Assembly (NCBI RefSeq): GCF_014154935.1
Contig: NZ_JACEHH010000041.1
Location: 1 to 64,000, forward strand
Direction: 5' to 3'
Length of the DNA stretch: 64,000 nt
Source of the DNA: Stieleria mannarensis
GTDB lineage: Bacteria > Planctomycetota > Planctomycetia > Pirellulales > Pirellulaceae
This document shows, piece after piece, positions 28,022 through 37,355 of this stretch; positions within the stretch are counted from its first letter, which is position 1, and each line of letters starts with the position of its first letter. The position numbers were made by a program, and so were the translations under genes. The notes beneath the pieces are model-generated. The model saw nothing but the letters and a program-made list of their open reading frames with translations. It did no database searches and had not been told where the DNA came from.

Positions 28022-28734
28022 CGCCGTTTCGGGCAGCGTCGGCCAATGACGCACCGCATCTCACGTTTCATCGTCGCGACTTTCACGCGTGCCGGATTAA
28101 AGATCGAAGCATAGTACGTTTTCCACAATTCCTCGAGTGCATCGGCATCGGGCGCTTCACTGACCGAAACGCCGGGACCGTATTGCAAGGACGACTGGTC
28201 CCAGGTCACTGATTCGTCTGGCGTAAGAATCGACCACGTCATCCCACGGAATCGGCGGCTAAAGAACGGGGCAACCAATCGGACGATGCGATGATCGGGC
28301 CGGTGCCACGCGACGTAGTTTTCACGGCCGCTGGAATCGGCCACCTGACGAAATCGCACAAATGCCTTCATCTTGTGCGCATCGCGCGTGACCGCTTTGC
28401 GCATCTTCATCAGCGCGTCAACATCGTCGTCGGTGGTGATTTTCATCAGGTGGGGTTCGCCATGAGTCAGTCGCCACAACGCTCGATAGAGCAAACTCCA
28501 TCGTGACGCGTCGCGGTGACAGGCGACGATCTTGGCGAGTTCCAAAAACGATTTCGGAACTGTGAAGGTGTTCGGTGTGGGGACCGGCGTCGCCTCGTCT
28601 ACGGTCGTTTCGAAGAGTGCGAGTTGCTGGTCGTCGGCGCTCCAACTGACTTGGTCGGGCGGCACGCCGGCCTCCAGAAGCCGTCGCGCCGCGGATCGCC
28701 ATTGGTCGTAGGTTTGGACTTTCAAGAATTGCAT
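28018..28734 (-). CDS. DUF4130/TIGR03915-type putative DNA metabolism protein
   Basis: This is a 238-residue soluble protein. The N-terminal third (YDQWRSAARRLLEAGVPPDQVSW) and the rest, with FLELAKIVACHRDASRWSLLYRALWRLTHGE and the tail ALEELWKTYYASIFNPARVK, match DUF4130. This domain is encoded next to, or fused to, uracil-DNA glycosylases. In many bacteria the two are one polypeptide; here they are separate and translationally coupled by ATGA. The activity is unknown. The start at 28734 (MQFLKVQTYDQWR) was preferred over longer in-frame starts. Confidence 0.82.
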   Translation of the reverse strand: MQFLKVQTYDQWRSAARRLLEAGVPPDQVSWSADDQQLALFETTVDEATPVPTPNTFTVPKSFLELAKIVACHRDASRWSLLYRALWRLTHGEPHLMKITTDDDVDALMKMRKAVTRDAHKMKAFVRFRQVADSSGRENYVAWHRPDHRIVRLVAPFFSRRFRGMTWSILTPDESVTWDQSSLQYGPGVSVSEAPDADALEELWKTYYASIFNPARVKVATMKREMRCVIGRRCPKRR

Positions 28735-28820
28735 GCTGCGATCCGAGTGCTTCGTTAACACTCGATTTTGGAGATGGGCGGCGCTTGTGGGCTCAGGACC
28801 GAATGGTAGGGGCATGAGTC

Positions 28821-28857
28821 GCAGCGCCGCGGAATTGCCGAAAGGCTAGACACCGAC
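28821..28857 (-). repeat. GTGTCTAGCC-type dispersed repeat
   Basis: Read on the minus strand this begins GTCGGTGTCTAGCCTTTCGG. Related copies are at 40592-40637, 43645-43685 and 58309-58355. It lies between the radical SAM and DUF4130 genes. Confidence 0.5.
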
Positions 28858-28921
28858 GTCCGGACACACTTGCTTGCGCTGCGTGCTTGTATTCAATCTC
28901 GAACAAGGTGGCGTTTTCCGG

Positions 28922-30175
28922 CTAAACCTCACCGGTCCGTGCGGATTGACCGGTGTCAAACAACATCAACTGCTGGTGTTTGGGTTTCGCACGGTCGCGA
29001 AGATCGACCTTGTCCAGATCGGCAAGCTTGGGGTTGTGATCGGCGGTCAACACAAAGTATTTGGCTCGGCTCCAAGCCACACGCAGTTTTTTTAGATCGT
29101 CGGTACGGAGGCTCTTGTAGCGGCGAATGCTTAGAATGCGTTTGACGTTTTTGGCGCCGATCCCTGGCACTCGCAACAACTCTTCGCGGCTGGCCCGATT
29201 CACGTCCACCGGAAAGAAATGTCGGTTGGCCAACGCCCAGGCAAGTTTCGGGTCGATGTCCAAGGCCAGGTTCTGGTCGGCTTCGGTGACGATTTCACTC
29301 GCGTCAAACCCATAGAACCGCAACAACCAATCCGCTTGATAAAGCCGATGTTCGCGGACCAGCGGCGGCGACTGGCCGGGCAAGCGGGCATCGGCGTGTG
29401 GGATAGGGCTATACGCCGAATAGTAAACGCGACGCAGGTTGTGGCCGTCGTACAACTGCGACGCGGTGTCCAAAATTGCGACATCGGGCGTCTCGGTCGC
29501 ACCGACGATCATTTGGGTGCTTTGCCCGGCCGGCGCGAAGCGTGGCGGGTGCATGCCGGATTTCTGGTCGGCTTTGGTTTCGTCAATCTTTTGTCGGATA
29601 CCTTGCATCGCGCCGACGATTTGCGTTTTCTTTTTTTCGGGGGCGAGCGTGTAAAGGTCGCTTTCGGTGGGAAGTTCGATATTGACGCTCAATCGATCCG
29701 CCCAAACGCCTGCTTCGTCGATCAGACTCTGCGACGCGTTGGGGATCGTCTTGAGATGGATGTAACCGCCATAGTGTTGCTGGGTCCGCAGCTTCTTGGC
29801 GACCGAAACCAATTGCTCCATCGTGTAGTCCGATGTTTGGATGATGCCCGAACTGAGGAACAATCCCTCGATGTAGTTCCGCTTGTAAAACTCCATCGTC
29901 AACGAGACCACTTCATCGACCGTGAACCGGGCCCGCGGCGTGTCACTGGAGATGCGGTTGACGCAGTACTGGCAATCGTAAATGCAGTAGTTGGTCAGCA
30001 GGATCTTCAGCAGTGAGACACAGCGACCGTCCGGCGTGTAGCTGTGACAGATGCCCATCCCTTCGGTGCTGCCGATCGAACTGCCGGCGCGCGTCGACTT
30101 GGAGCCACTGCTGGCGCAGGACGCATCGTATTTGGCGGCGTCGGCAAGGACGGCTAGTTTTTCACGAACATCCAT
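28922..30175 (-). CDS. Radical SAM protein linked to uracil-DNA glycosylase (TIGR03916 type)
   Basis: This is a 417-residue radical SAM enzyme with CIYDCQYC (Cys64, Cys68, Cys71) binding the 4Fe-4S cluster. A helix-hairpin-helix DNA-binding motif lies at about 325-349 (NRASREELLRVPGIGAKNVK). Families of this layout occur in a conserved trio with DUF4130 and a glycosylase and are called putative DNA modification/repair radical SAM proteins; the reaction is not known. The start at 30175 gives MDVREKLAVLADAAKYDASC, the usual N terminus. It is first of the trio; a short repeat-bearing gap separates it from DUF4130. Confidence 0.88.
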   Translation of the reverse strand: MDVREKLAVLADAAKYDASCASSGSKSTRAGSSIGSTEGMGICHSYTPDGRCVSLLKILLTNYCIYDCQYCVNRISSDTPRARFTVDEVVSLTMEFYKRNYIEGLFLSSGIIQTSDYTMEQLVSVAKKLRTQQHYGGYIHLKTIPNASQSLIDEAGVWADRLSVNIELPTESDLYTLAPEKKKTQIVGAMQGIRQKIDETKADQKSGMHPPRFAPAGQSTQMIVGATETPDVAILDTASQLYDGHNLRRVYYSAYSPIPHADARLPGQSPPLVREHRLYQADWLLRFYGFDASEIVTEADQNLALDIDPKLAWALANRHFFPVDVNRASREELLRVPGIGAKNVKRILSIRRYKSLRTDDLKKLRVAWSRAKYFVLTADHNPKLADLDKVDLRDRAKPKHQQLMLFDTGQSARTGEV

Positions 30176-30243
30176 GGGTGGGGCGGCGGGCCTAAGATGA
30201 GACTCGAAGTGGAGCTTGGCGCTAGTATTCCGTGTCGCCCCAA

Positions 30244-30326
30244 GATTCGGGTAAACCGGAGTGGAAACGACGTGAGGAGTCCTCGAAGCTGGCAACCCGA
30301 ATGGACTCGTCGCATCGTCCACGACC
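30244..30326 (+). repeat. Structured dispersed element, copy B
   Basis: This starts GATTCGGGTAAACC, contains GAGGAGTCCTCG, then ACCCGAATGGAC, which is the inverse of the start, and ends CGTCCACGACC. It is the counterpart of 19154-19232 in opposite orientation. The conservation of both stem halves suggests a fold under selection or a mobile palindrome. Confidence 0.5.
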
Positions 30327-30420
30327 TGAAAATCAGGCTGCGGCGGAGCATTGGCATGATAGAGATCCGCCAAGTGCGATGGAAACGTCGCAGTCCTCAC
30401 CGGAAGGTGGGGGCTGGAGG

Positions 30421-30450
30421 GTCACGCTCTGGCGAGCGTCGCTACGTTGG
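30421..30450 (+). repeat. CTGGCGAGCGTCGCTACGTTGG repeat
   Basis: The unit GTCACGCTCTGGCGAGCGTC with a following GCTACGTTGG contains the self-complementary core CGCTCTGGCGAGCG. It is related to copies at 27189-27217 and 54464-54492. Confidence 0.5.
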
Positions 30451-30514
30451 GACTCACTTGCTGGCGCTGCGTGCTTGTCTTTTGTTCGATTGGGGACGAA
30501 GTGCCGCTGTCCGG

Positions 30515-31669
30515 TTAGGCCAGGATCGAAACCAATAAGTCTATCGGCAGGTGTTCTTGCTCGATCCGCAAATTGCCCTTGCAAACCGCCGCGTAGCACG
30601 CTTTTTCCTCGGCATTCAGGTGGGTGAGTTCTTTCGGCTGCGCCCCGTTGCCGACGGTGGCTAAGTCTTGAAACCGCTCCAAAATGCTCCGATCCATCAA
30701 CACACTCGTCACGCGGGGAAGCGATTGCCTCAGTCGGTCCAGGATGACGAACCCTTCCGCATCCAAGTCACCCCAATAGTACAGCGGATTGTTATGCAGC
30801 CACTCGACGTCGGCCAATTGCGTGACACCGGCGCCCAATCCTCCCAGCGCGATGCTGCGGTCCATGTTCGGCAACGAGAGCAAGTTGATCTTGTTTTCGA
30901 CGATCAAGGTTCGCGCGTCCGCAACCGGCAAACTCGCGAGCGACTCGGCCGGCAACGACAGTTCATCAAAGGCCAGACCGAGTTCGGACTGCAACTGATC
31001 GTCCAACGTCCTGATCAAAAAATGCGGGCGGGCGTAGCGTAGCCCGTACCGCGGTTCAAATGCATCGTATCCGTAGCGATGGTCGATGGTGTGCGGCGGC
31101 AGAACGATGTCCAACCAGGTGGCCAGTCGCCGCCGATGGGTTTCCAGGAGTTTGGTGGAGACGGCCAGTGGCAGCTCGCGGGCGAAACAATCGGGGCGCG
31201 GGTGCGTTTGGAAATAGTCCACGATGTCCAACAACCCGTCCAGAACAGCGGCGATTTCCGGCAGCGTTTTCCAGTGGTTTCGCTGAACCAGCCAGGGCCA
31301 CAATTCTGGTTTGCGGCGGCGCAGCGTCGCGACAGATTCCTGCAGCGTGTCCCATTGCGATTGGCATCCGGCCAGATGAACCAGATCGTCCATTGAATCA
31401 ATCAAGATGGCGCTGGGGAACTGGTTCAACCCATACGTGCGGCTGCGACGCGATTCGTAGCACACCGTGTAACCGCGACCGGTGACGTCTTTGGACGCTT
31501 TACGCAGTTGGTCGACTTGTTCGATTGCGGCCGCGTGGTCTTTGGAAAGCGACAAGTTGGCGGGCACGCGGTGTGGAAAGAACGTGTCGATTTCCTCCGA
31601 CAACCAAGCGCCGACCGCTTTGGGGTAAATCCGTTTCGCTTTCTCGGCAATCGCCTCGGGCGTGATCAT
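30515..31669 (-). CDS. jetD: Wadjet system nuclease subunit JetD
   Basis: This 384-residue protein matches DUF3322 plus DUF2220, the JetD subunit of Wadjet anti-plasmid systems. The N-terminal part recognises DNA or the partner complex. The C-terminal part has a Toprim-like nuclease core related to topoisomerase VI/Spo11, with the acidic motifs VENK (257-260) and YYWGDLDAEG (297-306). In Wadjet, JetD cuts small closed circular DNA that the SMC-like motor has extruded. The start codon overlaps the jetC stop as ATGA. All key acidic residues of the GDLDxEG motif are present, so it is probably active. Confidence 0.92.
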   Translation of the reverse strand: MITPEAIAEKAKRIYPKAVGAWLSEEIDTFFPHRVPANLSLSKDHAAAIEQVDQLRKASKDVTGRGYTVCYESRRSRTYGLNQFPSAILIDSMDDLVHLAGCQSQWDTLQESVATLRRRKPELWPWLVQRNHWKTLPEIAAVLDGLLDIVDYFQTHPRPDCFARELPLAVSTKLLETHRRRLATWLDIVLPPHTIDHRYGYDAFEPRYGLRYARPHFLIRTLDDQLQSELGLAFDELSLPAESLASLPVADARTLIVENKINLLSLPNMDRSIALGGLGAGVTQLADVEWLHNNPLYYWGDLDAEGFVILDRLRQSLPRVTSVLMDRSILERFQDLATVGNGAQPKELTHLNAEEKACYAAVCKGNLRIEQEHLPIDLLVSILA

Positions 31670-34600
31670 CCGTTTGCGTTTTCCTCGTCTCCGACCGCGC
31701 GGTACTGCTGGGCGGTCAAACTGATCAGTTCGCTGCGATTGGTTTCGGGGTCTTTGATGATGTGCCCATACATCCCGACGTAGCTTTCGGTGATTTTGGC
31801 TTTGGCGTCCAAAGGCGCGACGATCGCCAGTTGCAATCCGAATCGGGCGAACAAGTTGAGCGCGTACTTGGCCCTGGTGTCGTCGCTGCGGGAAAACATT
31901 TCGTCGACCATGACGAAATGAAAACGATCGCTTTCGGTTTCATCGGGTTGCAGATCATATTGGTACGCGATTGCGGCGACCAAGACCAAGAAGGCCAGTT
32001 TGCCTTTTTCGCCGCCGGATTGTCCGGTTCCGCCGTCGTAATAGCTGCCGGGGTTTCCCGTCGCGGCGTCGTATTCGCGGGCGGCAAAGCGGAACCAGTT
32101 ACGGACATCGATCACTTTTTCTCGCCAGCGTAGATTGGCATCATCACGCAGGCGGCCGACGAGTTTTTCGATCCGCCCGAACGTCGCTTCGTTGGCATCA
32201 TCGGTCCCGTCCAGTGTGCCTTCCAGACAACCGGCCAGATCACGGCGGAAGTCACGAATTTCCGCATCGGTGGTGTCGCTCGGTTCGAGCCGCATGTAGG
32301 TTCCCGGTCGCCAATCGAGTCGCCGCAGGGCTTCGTTGAGCACTTCGATTTTGCTGCGAATCTCCTCGCGTTCGTCTTCCAACGATCCGTGCAGCAGGCC
32401 AATTTCCTGCAACACTTTCTCTTTCAGTCGTTGTCGAAAACGGCGTTCATGACGCGGCAAGTCGTCTTGGATGATACGTTGTTGCAAGGTTTCGAAATCC
32501 GGCAACGACTGCGGCGTCGGGCTCAATTCGGATTCAAAGACCGGGAACTTCGTCAGCAATCGTCCCATCGCCCGGGTCAGGTCATCGCGGATGGGGCTGA
32601 CGCGTTGTTCTCGCTGGTTGACCCCGGCTGACAGCTCATGAGTGACCTCGGTCGGCAACCGCCCCATGTTTTCGATCGTCAGTTTTCGATCACCCAGATG
32701 AGTTGTGATTCCTGCGAAGTGGACTTGTGCTCGTTCAAGGTCGCCTGCCTGGCGAGCGTCGGCCAGCGATTTGTCGACCGACCGCAGGGTGCGATTGCCA
32801 CTGTCGAGTTGGTGTTGGGTTTTGGATCGTTCGTCGAACGAGCGATCGCGATCGGATTCCAGGCCGTCAATTTCCGCCCGCACATCGGCCAACTTGATTT
32901 TCAGTTCCTTCACCCGGTCGTTGGACGCTTCCAGTTTCTCCTTTTCCAAACGCAACTGTGACGCATCAAATTCGTGGCGATGATCGTCCATGGCGTCGAA
33001 GTCGGTCATCACGGACAGTTCGTCCAGCACTGTCAATTGTGCGGTGGACTGGTCGCTGGATCGACGGAGCGACGCGATCTTGGATTCCATGTCCGCGATC
33101 TGGGCCTGTTGATCACGAATCGACCTTTCCAGAGCCTCGCGTTTCGGGCGGTTATCCCAGCCGAGGACGAAGTGTCGACGGTCGTCTTGGCGACTGCGGT
33201 CATCCTTGGCATGTTGGCGATGGTTTTGTTTGACGTGTCGATGAATCGTCATCGCCCGGCGATTTGCCATCTGAAAATCGGCGATGGATTCGCAAGCCAG
33301 GTGGTCAAAGCGGTGCAGGATTTCACCGCGCACATAAGACGCCAGCGGATGATCATCGCGATAGTGCAGCATTTCCGGCAGCGACAGGTCGTCGGAAACC
33401 GGGCCGGCCGGCGGTGCCGTCGGGGCGACTCGGTCGTAGGTCAGTCGCAATCCGCGTCCGCGTGAATCGGTCAGACGTGTCCCATCGACGTATCCGGAAA
33501 CCTTGGCGTATAGATCGTCGGGCACCAGCAAGGTCCGCGCGAACGAATGCAACACCTGCTCGATCGATGATTCCCAGCGGCTGTGGTCGGGATCAACGGC
33601 GACCAGTTCGGCGACAAAGGGTAACTCCGTCGGCGGCAGCTTGAACGCGGCACAGATCGCCGCGCGGACTTCAATGAACGCGTCGGGCAGGTTGCCTTTG
33701 CGGCGCCGTAATGATTCCAGTTCCCGCGCATCGTCATCGAACTGTTTTCGCAACACGCCCAACTCGTAATCGTAGCGACTGAGCTGGTCGGTGATTTCTT
33801 GCCGCTGTCGCACCAAACTCTCATGTGTGTTCGCGATCGCTTGATGAGCTTTCTCCAGCTGCTGGGCGCTGCTAATTTCGAGTTCGATTCCCGTTTGCTG
33901 CAGTTTGGTTTGGAAGGCGAGTCGTTTTTCGCGTTTCGATTTCGCCTGCTGTTCTTCGGCGGCGATCAAGTCTGGCAGCCGCTGCAATCGGGCGCCGCCG
34001 CTGTGTGCGATCTCATGTTCCAGCCGGGCCGAATCATCGCGTTTGGTCTTCAGTGACGCGTCCAGCAACTCGATCTCCTGGTCCAGGTGTTCGATTCGCA
34101 ATTGCCATTGTTGGCACAGCGGACGCAGCAAATCGGCGATCGCGTTGTCAAAGAACAACGGCGCGGACTCGTGCTGATCACGGGCTTGTTGCAGTTGTTC
34201 GTTGGCGTTTCGATAGCGTTTTCCGGTCTTGATGATCGGCGCCAATAGCTCGGATTGTTGACGCACTTGAACGAGAGCACGGTGGGCTTCGCTGAGTTCG
34301 GCGAAGTGCTGCAGCAGACTGGAAACCTTGTCGTTCCACGGTTTCTTTTCCAGCATGTGGTCACGGATGAACTGATCCAGCCGCTGAACGTCCTTGACTG
34401 CGACGGTCTGGTTGAAGATGTCCATCGCTTTGGGACGAAACTTGACCTGCCGCTGGAACCAGCCGTGGTACTGCTTGTAGCTTTCGGTCACTTGGAAACC
34501 GCGATCGGACATCTCGGATTTGATGTCGCTGCCGGACTTCAGCCCGCCCAGGTCGGCGGCGATGCTGCGCGGCCGCGTGTCAAACCCGTAATAGATTTTG

Positions 34601-35073
34601 CGGTCTCCCGAGGCGGTCAAGTACATGACTTGGCAAAGCGTGAACTTTTTGCCCGACGATCCACTGGTGAACGTCGCCAGCAGCGCGGTGTAGAACCCGC
34701 TGCCGTCGCGAAGGTATTGGATTTTCGGTTTTTCGTCTCTGCCGGCCGTTCGATCGTAGGCGCCACGGATGTAGGTCCTCTCGTCACGTTCCTTCTTGGT
34801 GGCTCCGGCGGCGACGTTGTAATTGCGAACACCGGGACGCACCAACAGCGTCAACATCGCATCGACAAGTGTTGATTTACCCGCACCGTTTTCTCCGACC
34901 AGCAGTGCCGTTTCGCCGTTGGGGTGAAAGGAGTGGACTTGGCCGTCGAAGGTTCCCCAGTTGAAGACCTCGAAGGTCGAGAGGCGAAATCCTGGCCGGA
35001 TCGGATCGGTCGTGGAATCTTGGGCGTCGTCGAATAAGGACATGGGGCGGGGCCGCGACGTGGATTCAGTCAT
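31666..35073 (-). CDS. jetC: Wadjet system SMC-like ATPase JetC
   Basis: This is a 1135-residue MukB/SMC-like ATPase. Walker A GENGAGKST lies at 60-68, long charged coiled coils run through the middle with a hinge-like globular part near 430-580, and the C terminus has the ABC signature QSGGEKGKLA followed by Walker B FHFVMVDEMFSRSD. This is the loop-extruding motor of Wadjet. The start at 35073 (MTESTSRPRPMSLFDD) overlaps the jetB end by 8 nt; a start at 35094 is less likely. The gene is full length without frameshift. Confidence 0.94.
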   Translation of the reverse strand: MTESTSRPRPMSLFDDAQDSTTDPIRPGFRLSTFEVFNWGTFDGQVHSFHPNGETALLVGENGAGKSTLVDAMLTLLVRPGVRNYNVAAGATKKERDERTYIRGAYDRTAGRDEKPKIQYLRDGSGFYTALLATFTSGSSGKKFTLCQVMYLTASGDRKIYYGFDTRPRSIAADLGGLKSGSDIKSEMSDRGFQVTESYKQYHGWFQRQVKFRPKAMDIFNQTVAVKDVQRLDQFIRDHMLEKKPWNDKVSSLLQHFAELSEAHRALVQVRQQSELLAPIIKTGKRYRNANEQLQQARDQHESAPLFFDNAIADLLRPLCQQWQLRIEHLDQEIELLDASLKTKRDDSARLEHEIAHSGGARLQRLPDLIAAEEQQAKSKREKRLAFQTKLQQTGIELEISSAQQLEKAHQAIANTHESLVRQRQEITDQLSRYDYELGVLRKQFDDDARELESLRRRKGNLPDAFIEVRAAICAAFKLPPTELPFVAELVAVDPDHSRWESSIEQVLHSFARTLLVPDDLYAKVSGYVDGTRLTDSRGRGLRLTYDRVAPTAPPAGPVSDDLSLPEMLHYRDDHPLASYVRGEILHRFDHLACESIADFQMANRRAMTIHRHVKQNHRQHAKDDRSRQDDRRHFVLGWDNRPKREALERSIRDQQAQIADMESKIASLRRSSDQSTAQLTVLDELSVMTDFDAMDDHRHEFDASQLRLEKEKLEASNDRVKELKIKLADVRAEIDGLESDRDRSFDERSKTQHQLDSGNRTLRSVDKSLADARQAGDLERAQVHFAGITTHLGDRKLTIENMGRLPTEVTHELSAGVNQREQRVSPIRDDLTRAMGRLLTKFPVFESELSPTPQSLPDFETLQQRIIQDDLPRHERRFRQRLKEKVLQEIGLLHGSLEDEREEIRSKIEVLNEALRRLDWRPGTYMRLEPSDTTDAEIRDFRRDLAGCLEGTLDGTDDANEATFGRIEKLVGRLRDDANLRWREKVIDVRNWFRFAAREYDAATGNPGSYYDGGTGQSGGEKGKLAFLVLVAAIAYQYDLQPDETESDRFHFVMVDEMFSRSDDTRAKYALNLFARFGLQLAIVAPLDAKAKITESYVGMYGHIIKDPETNRSELISLTAQQYRAVGDEENANG

Positions 35074-35740
35074 CGGAGGTCTCCACGGCGGCATCCAACT
35101 CGGGGTCCGCGTCGTTTTCCGCGCGTCGCTTCAGTTCCGCGGTCAGATCGGTGCGCAGTCGTTCCAGTTCCTCCAGTGGCAAGCGGGCTTTGAGAATGCG
35201 GCGGACTTCCCAGCTGGGCGGCTGCTTTTCGAACCTGCGGACAAACTTGAGTTCTTCCAGTTTTCGCAGCTGTCCGCCCAAGTTTCGATTCGCGCGGACG
35301 GCGTCGTCGTTGCCGGGAACAAGCGACTGCCAAATCTCCAGCAACGATGCCTGGGTGACCACGCAGCGATCATCGCGATGGATTTCTTCTTCGAAGCGTC
35401 TCAGTTCGTCGCGCAGCAGCACGCACAACAGCGAGGCTTCGAAGCTCAGCCGGATGCTGCGGAACAATTTCGGGATCGACGGATAATCCGGCGGCAGCAC
35501 TTCCGGCTCGATTTGCCGCAGGTAGGCCATGCCATCTTCTTCGTTGACGATCAACATCAATCCGATGCGGGCAAAGTAGTCACTTAGCGGCGTCGCTCCG
35601 GCGAGGATGCGTTCCCAGGTGTCACCGGCGTCGTCGTGATAGACGATGCCTTGCAGCAGGCGAACCGCGGCGGGCGCCCAGGGGACCGGCGGCGGCAACG
35701 CATCGGATGCAAGGACTTCGTGATTGGAATCATTTGTCAT
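35066..35740 (-). CDS. jetB: Wadjet system subunit JetB (DUF4194)
   Basis: This 224-residue protein matches the DUF4194/MukE-like winged-helix subunit. GLMLIVNEEDGMAYLRQIE, followed by the SFEASLLCVLLRDELRRFEE segment, is typical. It bridges the JetA kleisin and the JetC motor. Its start overlaps the jetA stop as ATGA, and its end overlaps jetC, so subunits are made in coupled fashion. Confidence 0.92.
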   Translation of the reverse strand: MTNDSNHEVLASDALPPPVPWAPAAVRLLQGIVYHDDAGDTWERILAGATPLSDYFARIGLMLIVNEEDGMAYLRQIEPEVLPPDYPSIPKLFRSIRLSFEASLLCVLLRDELRRFEEEIHRDDRCVVTQASLLEIWQSLVPGNDDAVRANRNLGGQLRKLEELKFVRRFEKQPPSWEVRRILKARLPLEELERLRTDLTAELKRRAENDADPELDAAVETSDD

Positions 35741-37266
35741 CGCGGTCTCTTGGTTCGAATCGGCTTGGTTGCTTTTTCGTTCGTTCGGTGAAAGGTGACC
35801 AACGGAACCCGGACACGCAACGGGCGTTTCTGTCCCGTGATCGCGTCTTCAGTGGTCACGCGGATCTCTTCGGTCGCATCGCGATCGATACGGTGTCCGT
35901 CTTCGTGGGCGATTTGAATCCACCCCACCAGTTCAATGATGCCGACGTTCAGGGGACGGGATTGGAGCAGCTGTGAGAGCCGGACCGAAGGCGAGTTTCC
36001 GGTGGCGTGGGCGATCGCTTCACGCATCCGATCCCATTCCAATCGCTTCATACCGGCAAGTTTTCTGGCCTCGCGGCGGGCCGTTTCCAAATCGACGACG
36101 CGGGTTTCCGGCGTGGTTTCAAAGACCTGCGGCGGCGTCCAGAAGGGGCGGGCGAACGGGGACGCCAGCCCGATCGAGGTCTCGACGGTCAAACCGATCT
36201 CGCTGGGCGGCGGCTGATCCGACTCGGCGACATGGTGTTTCAAACGCGAGGCCAGGGTGCGGATTTCGCGAAGAACTTCCGCGGTCCGTTTTCGATGACC
36301 GGCGGATTGATCGTCCAGCAACCGCCGCAGGGTTTGCGACAATCGGCCGGTTTGCCGCAGCACGTTGTCGGCTTCGGCCAACAGCGACGGGACCATCGCG
36401 CGGATGTGTTGGACGGCAGCCCGCTCGCCGGTCAGGGCGTCCAGATGCGTGACTTCGGCGATCGTTTCGCGAAGTTTGGCTTGGGCCTGGGGGGCAAACA
36501 GAAACGCGACGAAGGCGTCAAAACTGACCCCTTCGTCTTGTTGTTTAATCAAGTCTTCGGCGTCGAGGGCGGTGGCCAAAATCTCTCCGCGGCGGCGATC
36601 GTCTTTGATCGCTTCTCGTTGCACCTGTCGGCCGATCGCTTCGAAACGATCTTCCACGGCGCGGAAATCACTTTGCAGCGTCTTCAGCAGGTCGACGGCG
36701 GTGTAAAAGCGTTCGCGGATTTGTGCCGGGTGATACGTTTCCACTTCGCCACCACCGCGAATCGCCGCGATCTGTTCATCAATCCGCTTCCGCTGGTCCA
36801 GCAAGTCTTTCATGCGACGATCCGGGTCGGGGGACGCACCGCGGACCAGATCGACCAGCGTGTCGATGACCAGTCTCAATCGGCTTTCGGTACCGACCAG
36901 CCGTGTGTCGCGATTGAGTGCGGCATCGACGATTCGAATGGCATCTTCGCTGTAACGGGTGAGTTGGTAGTGGGGGCCGGTGGAATCGGCGGGCAAGAAC
37001 CGTCGCAGCCATCCGGCGTCGGACCACTCGCGTAAGTAGCGATCGGCCGAACCGAGCATCTCGGCGCGTTCCTCATCGCGAAGTTCGTCCTGAAAGACTT
37101 GCAAGCGGCTGGCCAGTTCGTCGTGCGAAAACGAGATCGCCGAGTCTTCGCTGTCGGATTTGAACGCGCGGCGCAGAAAGAAAATGACGAACGGCCCCAG
37201 GTCCGCCTTGAGCAGGCGGATGGTGGGGGAGGATTCCAGGAACGTCAGGATTGCGTCGAGATTCAT
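35737..37266 (-). CDS. jetA: Wadjet system subunit JetA (DUF3375)
   Basis: This 509-residue protein matches DUF3375, the MukF-like kleisin subunit of type I Wadjet. The N-terminal winged-helix region holds LESSPTIRLLKADLGPFVIFF, the middle is helical, and the C-terminal part is rich in Arg. It is the first gene of jetA-jetB-jetC-jetD, the canonical type I order. No promoter motif is obvious in the 150 nt upstream, which hold a terminator-like hairpin of the neighbouring operon. Confidence 0.93.
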   Translation of the reverse strand: MNLDAILTFLESSPTIRLLKADLGPFVIFFLRRAFKSDSEDSAISFSHDELASRLQVFQDELRDEERAEMLGSADRYLREWSDAGWLRRFLPADSTGPHYQLTRYSEDAIRIVDAALNRDTRLVGTESRLRLVIDTLVDLVRGASPDPDRRMKDLLDQRKRIDEQIAAIRGGGEVETYHPAQIRERFYTAVDLLKTLQSDFRAVEDRFEAIGRQVQREAIKDDRRRGEILATALDAEDLIKQQDEGVSFDAFVAFLFAPQAQAKLRETIAEVTHLDALTGERAAVQHIRAMVPSLLAEADNVLRQTGRLSQTLRRLLDDQSAGHRKRTAEVLREIRTLASRLKHHVAESDQPPPSEIGLTVETSIGLASPFARPFWTPPQVFETTPETRVVDLETARREARKLAGMKRLEWDRMREAIAHATGNSPSVRLSQLLQSRPLNVGIIELVGWIQIAHEDGHRIDRDATEEIRVTTEDAITGQKRPLRVRVPLVTFHRTNEKATKPIRTKRPR

Positions 37267-37355
37267 GGCCAGATCTTAATCACAATCTGGACACGGTTGG
37301 TCAGCTGCGAGTGGGAGGCGTTGACGGTCTCGGAGCATCCACATCAAGTGAAAAC

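Larger units (their letters stand above)
30176..30514. other. Intergenic region with two repeat elements
   Basis: No gene was found. Copy B of the structured element is at 30244-30326 and a CTGGCGAGCGTCGCTACG-type repeat at 30421-30450. It separates the repair trio from the Wadjet operon. Confidence 0.6.
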
